A DNA stretch of 64,000 nt from Acidobacteria subdivision 2 bacterium RH1 MAG20 (lineage in GTDB: Bacteria; Acidobacteriota; Terriglobia; Terriglobales; Acidobacteriaceae): positions 62,001 through 126,000 of the forward strand of contig NFUO01000280.1 in the NCBI GenBank assembly GCA_002197545.1, written 5' to 3'. Positions 1-9,596 of the stretch are shown piece by piece. Made by a program: the position numbers and the translations under genes. The notes under the pieces are model-generated. The model saw nothing but the letters and a program-made list of their open reading frames with translations, had not been told where the DNA came from and did no database searches. Each line of letters begins with the position of its first letter. The first letter of the stretch is position 1.

Positions 1-1
1 C

Positions 2-1183
2 AGCATGGAATATGGCTTAGGCAACCAGAGATTGGGCTGGATCTTCAGCGCCTTCCTTATCGGGTATGCGGTTTTCCAAGTGCCTGCAGGTTGGCTTGCG
101 GCGCGTTTTGGCCCACGCAAGGTACTTGCTTATGGCGTTATATGGTGGGCAGTCGCAACGGCGCTCACGGCGATTCTGCCTTCTAACCTCTCTCATGCCG
201 TTCTTCTGCTGATTACGATCCGTTTCGGTCTAGGAGCCGGTGAATCCGTGATCTATCCTGCAGCGAATCAGTTCGTCGCACGCTGGGTTCCTATCGAAGA
301 ACGCGGTTTCATCAATGGACTCATCTTTGCCGGTGTCGGTGCAGGTAGCGGACTCACGCCTCCTTTGCTTACCTGGATCATTACCCAGCACGGATGGCGT
401 GCTGCCTTCTGGTTCAGCGCCATCCTTGGTCTGATCGCGGGAGTTATCTGGTGGTACGCGTCACGAGATACCCCTGACGAACACCCCTGGATTTCGTCTT
501 CTGAACTGCGCGAGATTCACGACGGAATCTCTCTTGCGCCTACTGCCGCTGCCCCGATTGACGAACCGGTACACCCCAAAATCTCCTGGCGCGCTATTTT
601 CCATCGACGCGATCTGGCAGCGCTTATGGTCGGATATTTCAGTTTCGGTTACATCGCATGGATATTTTTCAGTTGGTTCTTCCTTTATATGGCGCAGGTT
701 CGCGGCTTTGACCTCAAATCCAGTGCCCGCTATACCATGCTGCCGTTTCTTTCCATGACGGTCGGTAGTCTCGTCGGCGGAGTTCTAAGCGACCGTCTTA
801 CGCACAGATATGGCCTAAAGGTTGGACGTTGCACTCTGGCTGCCGTTGCATTGGCTATTACTGCTGTGTTCCTCGTGGTTGGATCGCAAGTACATAATCC
901 GCAGCTTGCCGGATTTATCCTTGCCGGCGGCGCGGGCGCTTTGTACTTTTCGCAGAGCTCCTTCTGGTCTGTTTCTGCCGATATCGCGGGGGGCAGTTCG
1001 GGTGTTTTCTCCAGTATGGTTAACATGGGCGGACAGATTGGCGCGGCCATCACGGCTTCGCTTACTCCGTGGATCGCTCAGCGATTTGGCTGGACATCAT
1101 CATTTTCCGTGGCTGCGGCACTTGCCATTATTGGCGCTCTGTGCTGGATGACTGTGCATCCGGAACGCCCACTCGATGCCTGA
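2..1183 (+). CDS. MFS transporter, anion:cation symporter-like (5' end cut by window)
   Basis: Inner-membrane permease of the major facilitator superfamily. The visible sequence opens inside the family's N-terminal half: 'GWIFSAFLIGYAVFQVPAGW' is the usual TM2 block that follows TM1, so TM1 and the true start lie before the window. The loop 'LAARFGPRKV' is the MFS signature A-like motif. About 11 hydrophobic segments remain in 392 visible residues. The closest family type is the ACS group (glucarate, galactonate and other organic-anion carriers), so uptake of an organic acid by proton symport is a reasonable inference; the substrate cannot be read. The stop lies 94 bp before the preferred start of the propeller kinase gene, on the same strand, and the gene shares its neighbourhood with a TonB receptor and catabolic enzymes. 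Confidence 0.85.
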   Translation, partial: SMEYGLGNQRLGWIFSAFLIGYAVFQVPAGWLAARFGPRKVLAYGVIWWAVATALTAILPSNLSHAVLLLITIRFGLGAGESVIYPAANQFVARWVPIEERGFINGLIFAGVGAGSGLTPPLLTWIITQHGWRAAFWFSAILGLIAGVIWWYASRDTPDEHPWISSSELREIHDGISLAPTAAAPIDEPVHPKISWRAIFHRRDLAALMVGYFSFGYIAWIFFSWFFLYMAQVRGFDLKSSARYTMLPFLSMTVGSLVGGVLSDRLTHRYGLKVGRCTLAAVALAITAVFLVVGSQVHNPQLAGFILAGGAGALYFSQSSFWSVSADIAGGSSGVFSSMVNMGGQIGAAITASLTPWIAQRFGWTSSFSVAAALAIIGALCWMTVHPERPLDA

Positions 1184-1277
1184 CACACTTTGCTATCGCG
1201 CAAGCCCGATTGCAGACAATGGAAATATATGGTGCTCTAGTAATAGCAATATGATCACACCGCAGAGCCCGGAGAGA

Positions 1278-4200
1278 ATGCCAGATGCAAAGGACACGAA
1301 GATCCATCTCTTCGTGTCCTTTGCATCTGGCGCTGGCGCGTTCCTATTTCTTTTCTTGAGTCTCATCTCTGCGACTGCCCAGTCCATCGCACAACCCTCT
1401 TCCTTGCGCCTCTCCGAGTATCAAAAGCAAAATTGGCAGGTTGAAGATGGACTAATCGATAACAACATCCGAATGATTGCACAGCAGCCTGACGGCGTTC
1501 TTTTGCTTGCTTCCGCTTCTGGTCTTGCAACCTTCGACGGTCAGCATTTTCAGAGCGTACCGGTTGAGGCTGGAGGTCTCACCGACAATGAAGCTGTGAG
1601 TGCCATTGTGCTTGGACATAACGACGATCTCTGGATTGGCACCGATGGACGCGGGGTCCTGCATCGTACGCCTACCGGCACCGCCAATATTAGTGAGCGG
1701 GCAGGGCGGTTCAACGAACGCATCCGCATGCTCCACCAGGATGCTCAGGGCGTCCTCTGGATTGCGACACAGAATGGCGTGGAACGACTTGTTGGCGACA
1801 AGCTTGAAATCATTTCTGTAGGAGGCATGATCTCGGGAGGAATTACCGCTCCCTTTGCAGAGGATGGCCGGGGAGGCATGTTTTTTATTACCTCATCCGG
1901 GCTCTTTCATTGGGAGAAGGGAATCGCCCGGCCTTTTCCGCTTCGCCTCTCTGCCGGTAATACTCCGATTGCCATTTATCGAGACCTCCAGCACCGTCTC
2001 TGGGTTGGGACGACGACGGGTGTAATTAAACTCGTCCCACGCAAGGGCAATTCGCCCAACACTCCCATCCAGTACGATCAGGTCTCCGAAGCCGACATTC
2101 ATGACGCAGTCTCGGTCCTGCTCGGCGACCCCGCCGGCAACCTCTGGATTGGGACCCGTCACAGTGGACTCTGGCGCATCGGCTCCGATGGCCTGACACA
2201 CTGGTCTACGGAGAGTGGACTTCCCGATGACTCGATACGCTCTCTCTTTGTAGACGACGAACAGAACTTGTGGGTTGGAATGCTGAGCGGCGGTCTCAGC
2301 CGGTGGCGCAAAGGAGCGCTTGCTCCCTTCAGCGATCCCCAGGGATTTGGTTCAGCTTATTCCGCAACTGCTTTTGCCGATAGCCATGGCGATCTCTGGC
2401 TTGGTACTTGGGGCAAGGGTCTTTTTCGTATCCATAATGGAGACCTAAAGCCAGCCAATCCTCCAGGAATGCCGATCCACGCGCCCATTCGCGCACTGGC
2501 GGAGGACAGTCTTGGTCATATCTGGATTGGCACCTGGTTCAATGGAATCTATCGCTATGATGGCAAATCTTTTCGCCACTTCCTGCTGGGAATCGAATCC
2601 CCCGGCGATGCGGTGAGCTCTATCCTGTCCGACGCTCGCGGTGGTCTCTGGATCGGAACTTACACCGGAGTCTTCTATTTTCCTTCCGGCGAGCCCGGCC
2701 CGAAACTTGGCTCTCACCTGCTCGAATCCAAACTCATCACCTGCCTCATCGAGGACCGCGACGGCTCTGTTCTTGTTGGCACCAGTTCCGGTCTTTACCG
2801 CATACGAGATGGCAAGGTTGCCGCCATCGCAGGGCTGCCTAATGCGCATGTTCTTTCGTTGACGCCGGACCGGATGGGATATGTCTGGGCTGGAACCAAA
2901 GCGGGCGGTCTTGCATGGGTACATCATGACCGTGCCACTGTGCTCCCCGCCAGCGGAGGCATATCCACATTGCTCGTCAACACTGCGGTGGAAGATAATG
3001 ACGGCCATCTCTGGCTAGGCACGTCCCGCGGAATCGTAAAACTCTCGGTTTCAGAGATGCATGACATTATCAACGGCAAGCAATCTCAGCTTTCGGCCGT
3101 TGTTCTTGGCAGAGCGGACGGCATGCTCTCCAGTGAAGCTGGCGGTCCTTCCATGCCTTCTTCTACGCGCATGTCCGATGGCACGCTATGGTTTACCACA
3201 GCGAAAGGATTCGTTCGCACCACAGATGCCGCAGAGAAGGTAAACGCCAGTACGCCAACCGCCTCTATTACCGGCTGGACTCTTGCGAACGATCCCAACT
3301 TATCGAATGCCGTCAACGGCACTCATGTCGACCTTGAAGCTGACCAACCGGATATCGTCTTCTTCTTCAAGACAGGGGCCCTTACAAATCCCTCTCATAT
3401 CGAGTTCCGCTACCGGCTCGTGGGCTATGACTCGGAGTGGACAAATACCCGCGCGCACTCCGCCGCCTACCGAAGGCTTCCAGCCGGCCGCTACCAATTT
3501 GAAGTGCAGGCCCGCAACAGCGGCGAGGATTGGCTCTCTCCTCCAGCAATACTTTCTGTCCGTCAGCAACCGCACCTTTATCAGACGTGGTACTTCTATT
3601 TGTTGCTGGCTCTTCCCCTCATCGCTCTGGCAGTGCGTTTCTTTCGCCGCCGTGTTGAACTCATGAAGGGGCGTATCGGCATCGTGATTGAAGAGCGCAA
3701 CCGTATTGCAGCAGAGTGTCACGATACCCTCATGGCCGGTTTCGCCGCAATCTCCTGGCAGCTTGAGGCTACCGCGAAGCTCTTTCGCGATAGTGGTGCA
3801 GCCGCAACTCCCGCAGCCAAATCCTGCGAGCTTGCCCGTAGCATGGTCTCTCACTGTCAGGCCGAAGCGCGCCGAATTATATGGGACCTGCGTGACACAG
3901 ACGAGGTCACCAACATCCTCTCTCAGGCGCTCTCCCGCGCGCTCTCGGCAAACCATATTCAGGGGGCCATCCAGACTACCCTCGATGTGGAAGGGGAAGA
4001 GGTGCAACTCGCTCCAGGATGCGTCCACCATCTTGTGTGTATCGGCCAGGAGGCTGTATCCAATGCCATCCGTCATGCGCAACCGACGCACATCGTTGTT
4101 CATCTCAAATATGAGAGCGATGCCCTTAGCCTTACCATTCGCGATGATGGATACGGTTTCCAGGCGTCCGATCGCTCCGCGGCACGGCGTGGGCATTTTG

Positions 4201-4361
4201 GAATTCCCGTGATGGAAGAGCGCGCACGCAAACTCGGTGGCACTCTTCGACTGCAGACCTATGCGGGCACAGGCACTGAGGTCACGGTCAAAGTGGCCTT
4301 TAATGCAATGCGGCAACCAGTAAATCCAGAGCATCACGTGATACGGTGGATTGGAATATGA
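1278..4361 (+). CDS. Two-component propeller-sensor histidine kinase
   Basis: Membrane sensor kinase. With the ATG at 1278 (about 1027 aa) it has a hydrophobic export segment around residues 10-34, then a long periplasmic region of Reg_prop blades (recurring 'GxLWIGT', 'NLWVGM', 'GHIWIGT') to about residue 665, a Y_Y_Y domain at about 690-760 ('FRYRLVGYDSEWTNT'), one TM segment at about 770-790, a HisKA_3 dimerisation domain with 'ECHDTLMAGF' (His about 815) and an HATPase domain at about 910-1015 ('DDGYGF', 'GTGTEVTV'). This fits the NarL/DesK-type kinases coupled to propeller sensors that sense oligosaccharides or other ligands in Bacteroidetes and Acidobacteria. The start is uncertain: 1176 and 1251 (ATG) and 1314 (GTG) are in frame, and the palindrome 1280-1331 overlaps the first codons. 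The stop overlaps the next gene by ATGA. Confidence 0.88.
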   Translation: MPDAKDTKIHLFVSFASGAGAFLFLFLSLISATAQSIAQPSSLRLSEYQKQNWQVEDGLIDNNIRMIAQQPDGVLLLASASGLATFDGQHFQSVPVEAGGLTDNEAVSAIVLGHNDDLWIGTDGRGVLHRTPTGTANISERAGRFNERIRMLHQDAQGVLWIATQNGVERLVGDKLEIISVGGMISGGITAPFAEDGRGGMFFITSSGLFHWEKGIARPFPLRLSAGNTPIAIYRDLQHRLWVGTTTGVIKLVPRKGNSPNTPIQYDQVSEADIHDAVSVLLGDPAGNLWIGTRHSGLWRIGSDGLTHWSTESGLPDDSIRSLFVDDEQNLWVGMLSGGLSRWRKGALAPFSDPQGFGSAYSATAFADSHGDLWLGTWGKGLFRIHNGDLKPANPPGMPIHAPIRALAEDSLGHIWIGTWFNGIYRYDGKSFRHFLLGIESPGDAVSSILSDARGGLWIGTYTGVFYFPSGEPGPKLGSHLLESKLITCLIEDRDGSVLVGTSSGLYRIRDGKVAAIAGLPNAHVLSLTPDRMGYVWAGTKAGGLAWVHHDRATVLPASGGISTLLVNTAVEDNDGHLWLGTSRGIVKLSVSEMHDIINGKQSQLSAVVLGRADGMLSSEAGGPSMPSSTRMSDGTLWFTTAKGFVRTTDAAEKVNASTPTASITGWTLANDPNLSNAVNGTHVDLEADQPDIVFFFKTGALTNPSHIEFRYRLVGYDSEWTNTRAHSAAYRRLPAGRYQFEVQARNSGEDWLSPPAILSVRQQPHLYQTWYFYLLLALPLIALAVRFFRRRVELMKGRIGIVIEERNRIAAECHDTLMAGFAAISWQLEATAKLFRDSGAAATPAAKSCELARSMVSHCQAEARRIIWDLRDTDEVTNILSQALSRALSANHIQGAIQTTLDVEGEEVQLAPGCVHHLVCIGQEAVSNAIRHAQPTHIVVHLKYESDALSLTIRDDGYGFQASDRSAARRGHFGIPVMEERARKLGGTLRLQTYAGTGTEVTVKVAFNAMRQPVNPEHHVIRWIGI
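1280..1331. repeat. Perfect long palindrome, 23-nt arms, 6-nt loop
   Basis: The arm at 1280-1302 is exactly the reverse complement of 1309-1331, with a 6-nt loop (1303-1308). It lies just after the MFS gene and covers the first codons of the propeller kinase frame, so in RNA it would form a very stable hairpin at the translation start. No T-run follows, so a standard intrinsic terminator is not indicated. It could be a REP-like insertion, an attenuator of kinase translation, or a recombination hot spot. Confidence 0.9.
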
Positions 4362-4981
4362 AACAGATACGAGTTCTTCTCATCGAGGACCACTTCCTCG
4401 CCCGCATGGCCCTCCACTCGGTCCTCTCAGGCCACCCCCAGATTCAGATCATCGGCGAGGCAGGTGATGGTGAACTGGGTATCTCCATGTACCGCACACT
4501 GCGGCCAGATGTCGTCGTCCTCGATCTTCGTCTTCCACGAGTGAGTGGCTTCGATGTCATCAACCAGCTTCGCAAGGAATTTTCCTCCGTGCGCATCGTC
4601 GTCCTTTCCAACTACCAGGGCAGCGAAGATATCTATCGCGCTGTCCATAGCGGCGCCATGGCCTATCTCACCAAGGATGCCAGTGGAGAGGAACTGCTGA
4701 ATGCCATCCAGAATGTTGATCGCGGTCTTCGCTATCTTCCGCACGTGGCCCTTGACCGGCTTGCCCAGCGTATGCCTGCGGTTGATCTCACTCCCCGTGA
4801 GACGGAAGTCCTTGCCTGCATTACCAAAGGACGAAGCAATCGTGAGATCGCTGAAGATCTCAATATCGCAGAAAAAACTGTGCGTATCCACGTCAGTTCT
4901 GTGCTCGATAAGATGGGTGCTCGCGATCGTACCCAGGCCACCATTTATGCCCTGCAGCGCGGTCTCGTCCATTTGGACTAG
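4358..4981 (+). CDS. NarL/LuxR-family response regulator
   Basis: Cytoplasmic transcription regulator, partner of the upstream propeller kinase. The ATG at 4358 is chosen because it gives an ATGA overlap with the kinase stop and has a GGTGGA SD sequence upstream; an in-frame ATG at 4346 is less likely. Receiver domain at residues 1-120 with acidic pocket 'IEDH' and phospho-acceptor Asp at about 56 in 'VVLDLRLPR', the conserved Lys in 'YLTKDASG', then a LuxR-type HTH at about 143-207 ('LTPRETEVLACITKGRSNREIAEDL'-type order). Translational coupling implies a matched two-component system. The likely targets are the TonB receptor and catabolic genes downstream, but no binding site was identified. 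Confidence 0.92.
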   Translation: MKQIRVLLIEDHFLARMALHSVLSGHPQIQIIGEAGDGELGISMYRTLRPDVVVLDLRLPRVSGFDVINQLRKEFSSVRIVVLSNYQGSEDIYRAVHSGAMAYLTKDASGEELLNAIQNVDRGLRYLPHVALDRLAQRMPAVDLTPRETEVLACITKGRSNREIAEDLNIAEKTVRIHVSSVLDKMGARDRTQATIYALQRGLVHLD

Positions 4982-4997
4982 AGGCTCTAAGCTGATA

Positions 4998-5013
4998 CCT
5001 ATCAATGGATAGG
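4998..5013 (+). terminator. Short hairpin after the response regulator
   Basis: CCTATC, 4-nt loop, GATAGG, located 17 nt after the stop at 4981. There is no clean T-run, so it is only a weak terminator candidate. The rest of the 228-bp gap to 5210 shows no recognisable gene. Confidence 0.3.
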
Positions 5014-5209
5014 CCATATTCCCTATATTTTACGCAGGCAACAGGCCGATGACATCTGCTTGGATTTCCTGTGAAATTGGGGCACTCAGAAAACAAGCCA
5101 CAACGCGGCGCGAAATGGGAACGTGGACCTCTAGCGGGCCATGCGCGCATTATCCAATTTCATTCGTTCACTGCCTGGAACCTACAGGACTCAGAGGAAA
5201 TTTATTCAC

Positions 5210-8200
5210 ATGAAGAAGGCTTTAATCTATTGTTTTGTGTTTTTGCTAAGCCCACTGTTTCTTCGGGGCCAGGTCGCAAATAATACATCTCTCGTCGGAA
5301 CGGTAGTCGATCCAAGTGGCAGCGTTGTTTCTGGCGCACACGTTACAGGAGTCAACGAAGCAACCAAGGTAGCCTATACCGGCGACTCAAACGGGGAAGG
5401 CTACTACTCGATCCCCTTTGTCGCACCGGGCGTCTATGACATCACTGTTGAGCAACCCGGATTTCAGAAGACGGTCGCCACCGGTGTATCCGTTCAGATC
5501 AACGTGGCTGTTCGCACCGATATCAAACTAAACCTGGGTGGGACCTCCACTGAGGTCACAGTCTCGGCTGCAACTGCGGCACTTTCCACAGACGATGCTC
5601 TTCTCGGTGAGACCATCGGCACCTCCAAGGTCGAGAACTTGCCGATGAACGGACGGCATGCCATGGATCTTGCGGCCACTGCATCGAACATCATCATCGG
5701 GCCCAAGACCTCTTTTACCGGCAACCCTCCGGGAGCAAACTATATTGGCGCCGGTACTCGCGAAGTAACGAACTCGCTCACGCTCGATGGCATTACGATC
5801 ATGAACAGCTTGATCTCGTCGTCGCCGGTAACGCCGAATCCAGACGCAATCGCCGCTGTCCAGACACAGAACGGCAACTATACCGCGCAGTATGGCGCCT
5901 ACATGGGCGTCCATATCAACATGGACACCAAGTCCGGCACGAACAATCTTCATGGCACGGTTTACGACTACATTCAGAATGACTTCTTAAATGCAAATAG
6001 CTGGCTCTCTGCAAAAGGTACACGCACTCCAGAGCTCCGCTACAACCAGTTTGGTGGAGTCATCGACGGCCCAGTAGTGATTCCTTTCCTGTACAACGGT
6101 CGCGACAAGACATTCTTCATGGGTTCTTATGAAGGCCTCCGTCAGGTCGCTCAGTCGCAGAGCACGACGACGTTGCCTACTGTCGCTATGCGGACTGGAA
6201 ATTTCTCAGCATTGGGGGCGCAACTTATCAATCCTGCGAATGGAACTCCGTATGCCAACAACCAGATCACGAATATCTCTCCAATCGCGCAAAAGTTGTT
6301 GCAGTACTATCCATTACCCAATCAGCCCGGAACAGTCAACAACTTCAATGGAACTGTACCGACGAACATCAATCAGGATCAAACCCTGGACCGAGTCGAT
6401 CACAATATTGGGGACAAGATTCGCCTGTTCGCCCGATATGACTGGCAGAAGCTAACTTACGTAGCCGGTTCTGTTGTCCCGACCTCCAACAGCTACTCGC
6501 CTACCACCACCTCGAACGGCGCGTTCGGGTACACCCACATCCTCACGCCGAATCTCATCAATGATTTTCGCTTCGGCTATAACAAGCTTTCGACCAATCT
6601 CCTGAACTATTTTGCACAGAACAACATTCAGGGAGCGGGTTCTGCTCTTGGCATTCCCGGCTTTACTTCGGATGTTACAAATAATAATCCTGGACTCCCA
6701 AGCATTAATGTTACGAATTATGCGGGACTCGGTTCAGATGGAACCAACTGGTATCAGGACGACCGTACCCTCCACGGTTACGATCAGCTTAGCTTTACCC
6801 GCGGCAAGCACACTATCATGGTGGGTCTGGAGCTTCGCAAGATGAGCATTGGCCGCGCTGCTCAAAATGCTCCGCGTGGCAGCTTTACCTTCTCTGGAAC
6901 TTACTCGGGAAATGCCGCTGCTGACTTCCTTACTGGTTATGCTCAGACAGTGGTTACGCCGATTACTCAGGTCAAAGGTTCTGTCGCAGAGTGGCGCGAC
7001 GGCTTCTTCGCTCAGGATAACTGGCAGGTTTCACAGAAGCTCACGCTGCTTTACGGTCTTCGTTATGAGCTGCCAACGGTGCCGTACAGCCTGAATGGGT
7101 ATGCCCGCATTATCAACCGTGATTACACCGCTCTGACGCCTGCCAGCTCGGCCGATTCAGGATCGACCTTCACGCCGACTCCTGGATTTAAGTTCATTGG
7201 CCCCAATCATGATCTCTTCGCTCCTCGTCTCGGGTTTGCATACCGTGCGACAGACAAGATTGTGGTGCGCGGCGGCGGCGGTATCTACTACAACCCGAAC
7301 CATCTCAACTCCTTCACGCTGGCGTCGGGCAACTATCCTCTTGCCAACTCATTTACCTATAACGGCACTTCATCCACCCCTGCCAGCTTGAGCTTCGAAA
7401 ATCCAACGGGTAGCGGAGCGCCCAGCACTTCCTGCGTTCCTGGCAATCTCGGTTGCTACTCAAGCGTCTTCAATGACAACTACTCTCTGCCTACGCCACG
7501 TCTTTACCAGTGGAATCTTGACACGGGTGTAGAACTGTGGCGAAATGCCGCCTTTGAACTGCAGTATCTCGGTTCGCACGGCATTCATCTGGACCGTTCG
7601 CTCTACCCGAATCAACCTCTTCCGGGCCCGGGTGCTGTGAATCCGCGCCGTCCTCTACAAAACTTCGGCCAGATTCGTCAGATTCAGAATGATGGTCTCT
7701 CCACATATCACGGCTTGTCTGCAATCTTCCGTCAGCGTCTCACTCATGGTCTGGATATGAACCTCGGTTATACCTGGGCTCACACCATGGATACCAGCCC
7801 CGATTCGAATGGCGGCGGTACGGCCATGACTCAGTACAATCTCAAGCTTGACTATGGAAACTCCAATTGGGATATCCGCCACCGCTTTGTCGGCACGATC
7901 TCCTATTCGTTCCCCGAGTTCGAGCAATACAACTACGCTGTGCGGTCAGTGATTGGCGGCTGGCAGGCGAACACGATCATCACCTTACAGAGCGGCATGC
8001 CCTTCAATGTCGGCCTCAGCGATGACATCGCGAATGCTGGCAACCTGGGCACGCAACGCCCTGAATTTGTGCACACTGGCAAGAACAACTGCTCTCGCTC
8101 TACTGTGACTAGTGGTACGGGAACTAGTTGCATCGATGTCACGGCATATACTATCCCGGCTCTCTACACCTACGGCAACGTTCACCGTAACGACCAGTAT

Positions 8201-8446
8201 GGACCCGGTCGCATCGACACCAATCTGTCACTCTTCAAAAACATTCCGATCTTCGAGAATGTGAAGCTACAGTTGCGTGCAGAGGCGTTCAACCTCTTCA
8301 ACCATCCTGATCCCGGCAATCCGAACGTGACCCTCGGCAAGTATTCCTACACAACGAATACGTTCGCGGCTTCAAACTTTGGCACGATCACCACGGTCCA
8401 GGGTGCGGCTCGCGTGCTCCAGTTCGCGGGTAAGATCAACTTCTAA
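5210..8446 (+). CDS. TonB-dependent receptor with carboxypeptidase-regulatory-like domain (Oar-like)
   Basis: Outer-membrane barrel for TonB-driven uptake of a large or scarce substrate. The start at 5210 ('MKKALIYCFVF') gives a clear signal peptide and has AGAGGA upstream; the frame is open back to 5141 but that stretch does not look like protein. Residues about 25-100 form a carboxypeptidase-regulatory-like fold ('VGTVVDPSGSVVSGAHV'), then a plug domain at about 130-260 ('NLPMNGRHAMDLA', 'NSLTLDGI'), then a beta-barrel to the C terminus, which ends in aromatic Phe ('FAGKINF'). About 1078 aa is normal for the acidobacterial Oar/CarbReg-TBDR family. It sits between a two-component system and catabolic enzymes, which suggests it is the outer-membrane importer of the substrate those enzymes act on. 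Confidence 0.9.
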   Translation: MKKALIYCFVFLLSPLFLRGQVANNTSLVGTVVDPSGSVVSGAHVTGVNEATKVAYTGDSNGEGYYSIPFVAPGVYDITVEQPGFQKTVATGVSVQINVAVRTDIKLNLGGTSTEVTVSAATAALSTDDALLGETIGTSKVENLPMNGRHAMDLAATASNIIIGPKTSFTGNPPGANYIGAGTREVTNSLTLDGITIMNSLISSSPVTPNPDAIAAVQTQNGNYTAQYGAYMGVHINMDTKSGTNNLHGTVYDYIQNDFLNANSWLSAKGTRTPELRYNQFGGVIDGPVVIPFLYNGRDKTFFMGSYEGLRQVAQSQSTTTLPTVAMRTGNFSALGAQLINPANGTPYANNQITNISPIAQKLLQYYPLPNQPGTVNNFNGTVPTNINQDQTLDRVDHNIGDKIRLFARYDWQKLTYVAGSVVPTSNSYSPTTTSNGAFGYTHILTPNLINDFRFGYNKLSTNLLNYFAQNNIQGAGSALGIPGFTSDVTNNNPGLPSINVTNYAGLGSDGTNWYQDDRTLHGYDQLSFTRGKHTIMVGLELRKMSIGRAAQNAPRGSFTFSGTYSGNAAADFLTGYAQTVVTPITQVKGSVAEWRDGFFAQDNWQVSQKLTLLYGLRYELPTVPYSLNGYARIINRDYTALTPASSADSGSTFTPTPGFKFIGPNHDLFAPRLGFAYRATDKIVVRGGGGIYYNPNHLNSFTLASGNYPLANSFTYNGTSSTPASLSFENPTGSGAPSTSCVPGNLGCYSSVFNDNYSLPTPRLYQWNLDTGVELWRNAAFELQYLGSHGIHLDRSLYPNQPLPGPGAVNPRRPLQNFGQIRQIQNDGLSTYHGLSAIFRQRLTHGLDMNLGYTWAHTMDTSPDSNGGGTAMTQYNLKLDYGNSNWDIRHRFVGTISYSFPEFEQYNYAVRSVIGGWQANTIITLQSGMPFNVGLSDDIANAGNLGTQRPEFVHTGKNNCSRSTVTSGTGTSCIDVTAYTIPALYTYGNVHRNDQYGPGRIDTNLSLFKNIPIFENVKLQLRAEAFNLFNHPDPGNPNVTLGKYSYTTNTFAASNFGTITTVQGAARVLQFAGKINF

Positions 8447-8468
8447 CCTTGCTGTATTCCCTCCTGAT

Positions 8469-8496
8469 AGCAGCCGGGAAAATCGGCTGCTTTTTC
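8469..8496 (+). terminator. Intrinsic terminator after the TonB receptor
   Basis: AGCAGCCG / CGGCTGCT stem (8 bp) with a 7-nt loop, followed by TTTTC. It begins 23 nt after the receptor stop. It separates the receptor transcript from the RraA-like gene. Confidence 0.85.
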
Positions 8497-8601
8497 TTCG
8501 CCCACATTATTTCTATATCCGTCACTTTGTAGCCTAGTCATCGTCGCTGGTGTTACTGTTTTTCCAGTAGCGTGACTGTTGTCAGCAGGAGGATCTTCGA
8601 T

Positions 8602-9393
8602 TTGCATTTACCCTCTACCCATTCCAGCCCTTGGTTGCGTCTAACCCGTGTGATCACAGTTCTTGTGATCGTCTGCGCATCGCTTCTTACTGTCACTCAC
8701 ATCGTTCGGGCAGATGCGCCCAAAACAGCAGCAGAGTACACCGCCGATCCTGCCGGCATGATCGATGCCTACCGCCACGTCGAAGTCGCCTCCGTCTCCG
8801 ATGCTATCGAACAACTGCTGCACGAGAAGCGCTATATGTCCCACAACATGCAGGCCATCTTTCCCGCGAAATTTGCCGGCACCGCACTCACCGTCAAGCT
8901 CGTCAAGGAAGAGAACCACGATCCTAACGCGCTCAGCGGTATGCTCAAGGCCATTGACACCGGCGGTCCCGGCTCAGTCTATGTGATGAAGGTCGAGGAC
9001 GGTGCTGACATCGCCGGAATGGGCGGACTTATGGGCACCGCGATGTTCTCTCGCGGCTTCGTCGGTGCCATAGTCGACGGCGGAGTCCGCGACCTTCCTC
9101 AGCTTAAGAAGATCGGCTTTCCCGTCTACGCCACCGGCCCTGTGCCTTCCACTTCAGTGGGCCACTACCGTTTTGGAGGCATGAATATCCCCATCGATTG
9201 TGATGGAGTCAGAGTGAATCCGAACGATATCATCGTGGCAGATCAGGATGGCGTCGTCGACGTTCCCCGGGATCGTGCTGCAGAAATCCTCGTCCTCGCT
9301 CAGAAGCTCGATAACAGCGAACATTCTATGTATCCCTTCATTGAAAAATTCCACTCCATCGAGGAGGCAGTCAAGCAATTTGGCAGGATCTGA
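8602..9393 (+). CDS. RraA-like family protein with N-terminal membrane anchor/signal
   Basis: The family includes RraA and class II 4-hydroxy-4-methyl-2-oxoglutarate / oxaloacetate aldolases. A TTG start at 8602 is preferred: AGGAGG lies at 8587-8592, spacing 9, while the GTG at 8572 has no SD. The protein is then about 263 aa. Residues about 10-36 are a hydrophobic export or anchor segment ('RVITVLVIVCASLLTV') followed by 'RADAP', so the catalytic domain should be periplasmic, unlike normal RraA/HMG aldolases. Conserved features: 'GGVRDLPQLKKIGFPVYATG', which supplies the Arg-Asp pair that holds Mg2+ and the substrate, and 'ADQDGVVDVP'. It precedes a SelA-like PLP enzyme, an amidohydrolase and a dehydrogenase, which fits an aldolase or decarboxylase step. 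The exact substrate is unknown. Confidence 0.82.
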   Translation: MHLPSTHSSPWLRLTRVITVLVIVCASLLTVTHIVRADAPKTAAEYTADPAGMIDAYRHVEVASVSDAIEQLLHEKRYMSHNMQAIFPAKFAGTALTVKLVKEENHDPNALSGMLKAIDTGGPGSVYVMKVEDGADIAGMGGLMGTAMFSRGFVGAIVDGGVRDLPQLKKIGFPVYATGPVPSTSVGHYRFGGMNIPIDCDGVRVNPNDIIVADQDGVVDVPRDRAAEILVLAQKLDNSEHSMYPFIEKFHSIEEAVKQFGRI

Positions 9394-9475
9394 AACCGGA
9401 CCGCTTAGGTCATTTGCCCCATGACAGCGAGGCTTACGCCATTTCAGATTGTTTTTATTTCAAAATCCAATATTA

Positions 9476-9521
9476 GCAACGCTGCAAGAGATAACTCTCT
9501 GATCAAGATTGTCTGCGTTGC
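9476..9521. repeat. Inverted repeat in the RraA-like / SelA-like gap
   Basis: GCAACGC at 9476-9482 and GCGTTGC at 9515-9521, 32 nt apart. It lies in a 203-bp gap with AT-rich sequence, so the SelA-like gene may have its own promoter here. Function is not readable; operator or weak hairpin are both possible. Confidence 0.4.
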
Positions 9522-9596
9522 CTAAGTTTGATGATTAATAATGAGTACCCGAAATTGATACGGAAATAGAACCGAACTAAAAGAAAAGGTGAGTCC

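Noticed and set aside
3300..4337. 345-codon open frame antisense to the propeller kinase
   Set aside because: Shadow of a well-supported gene; no family motif, SD or start context.
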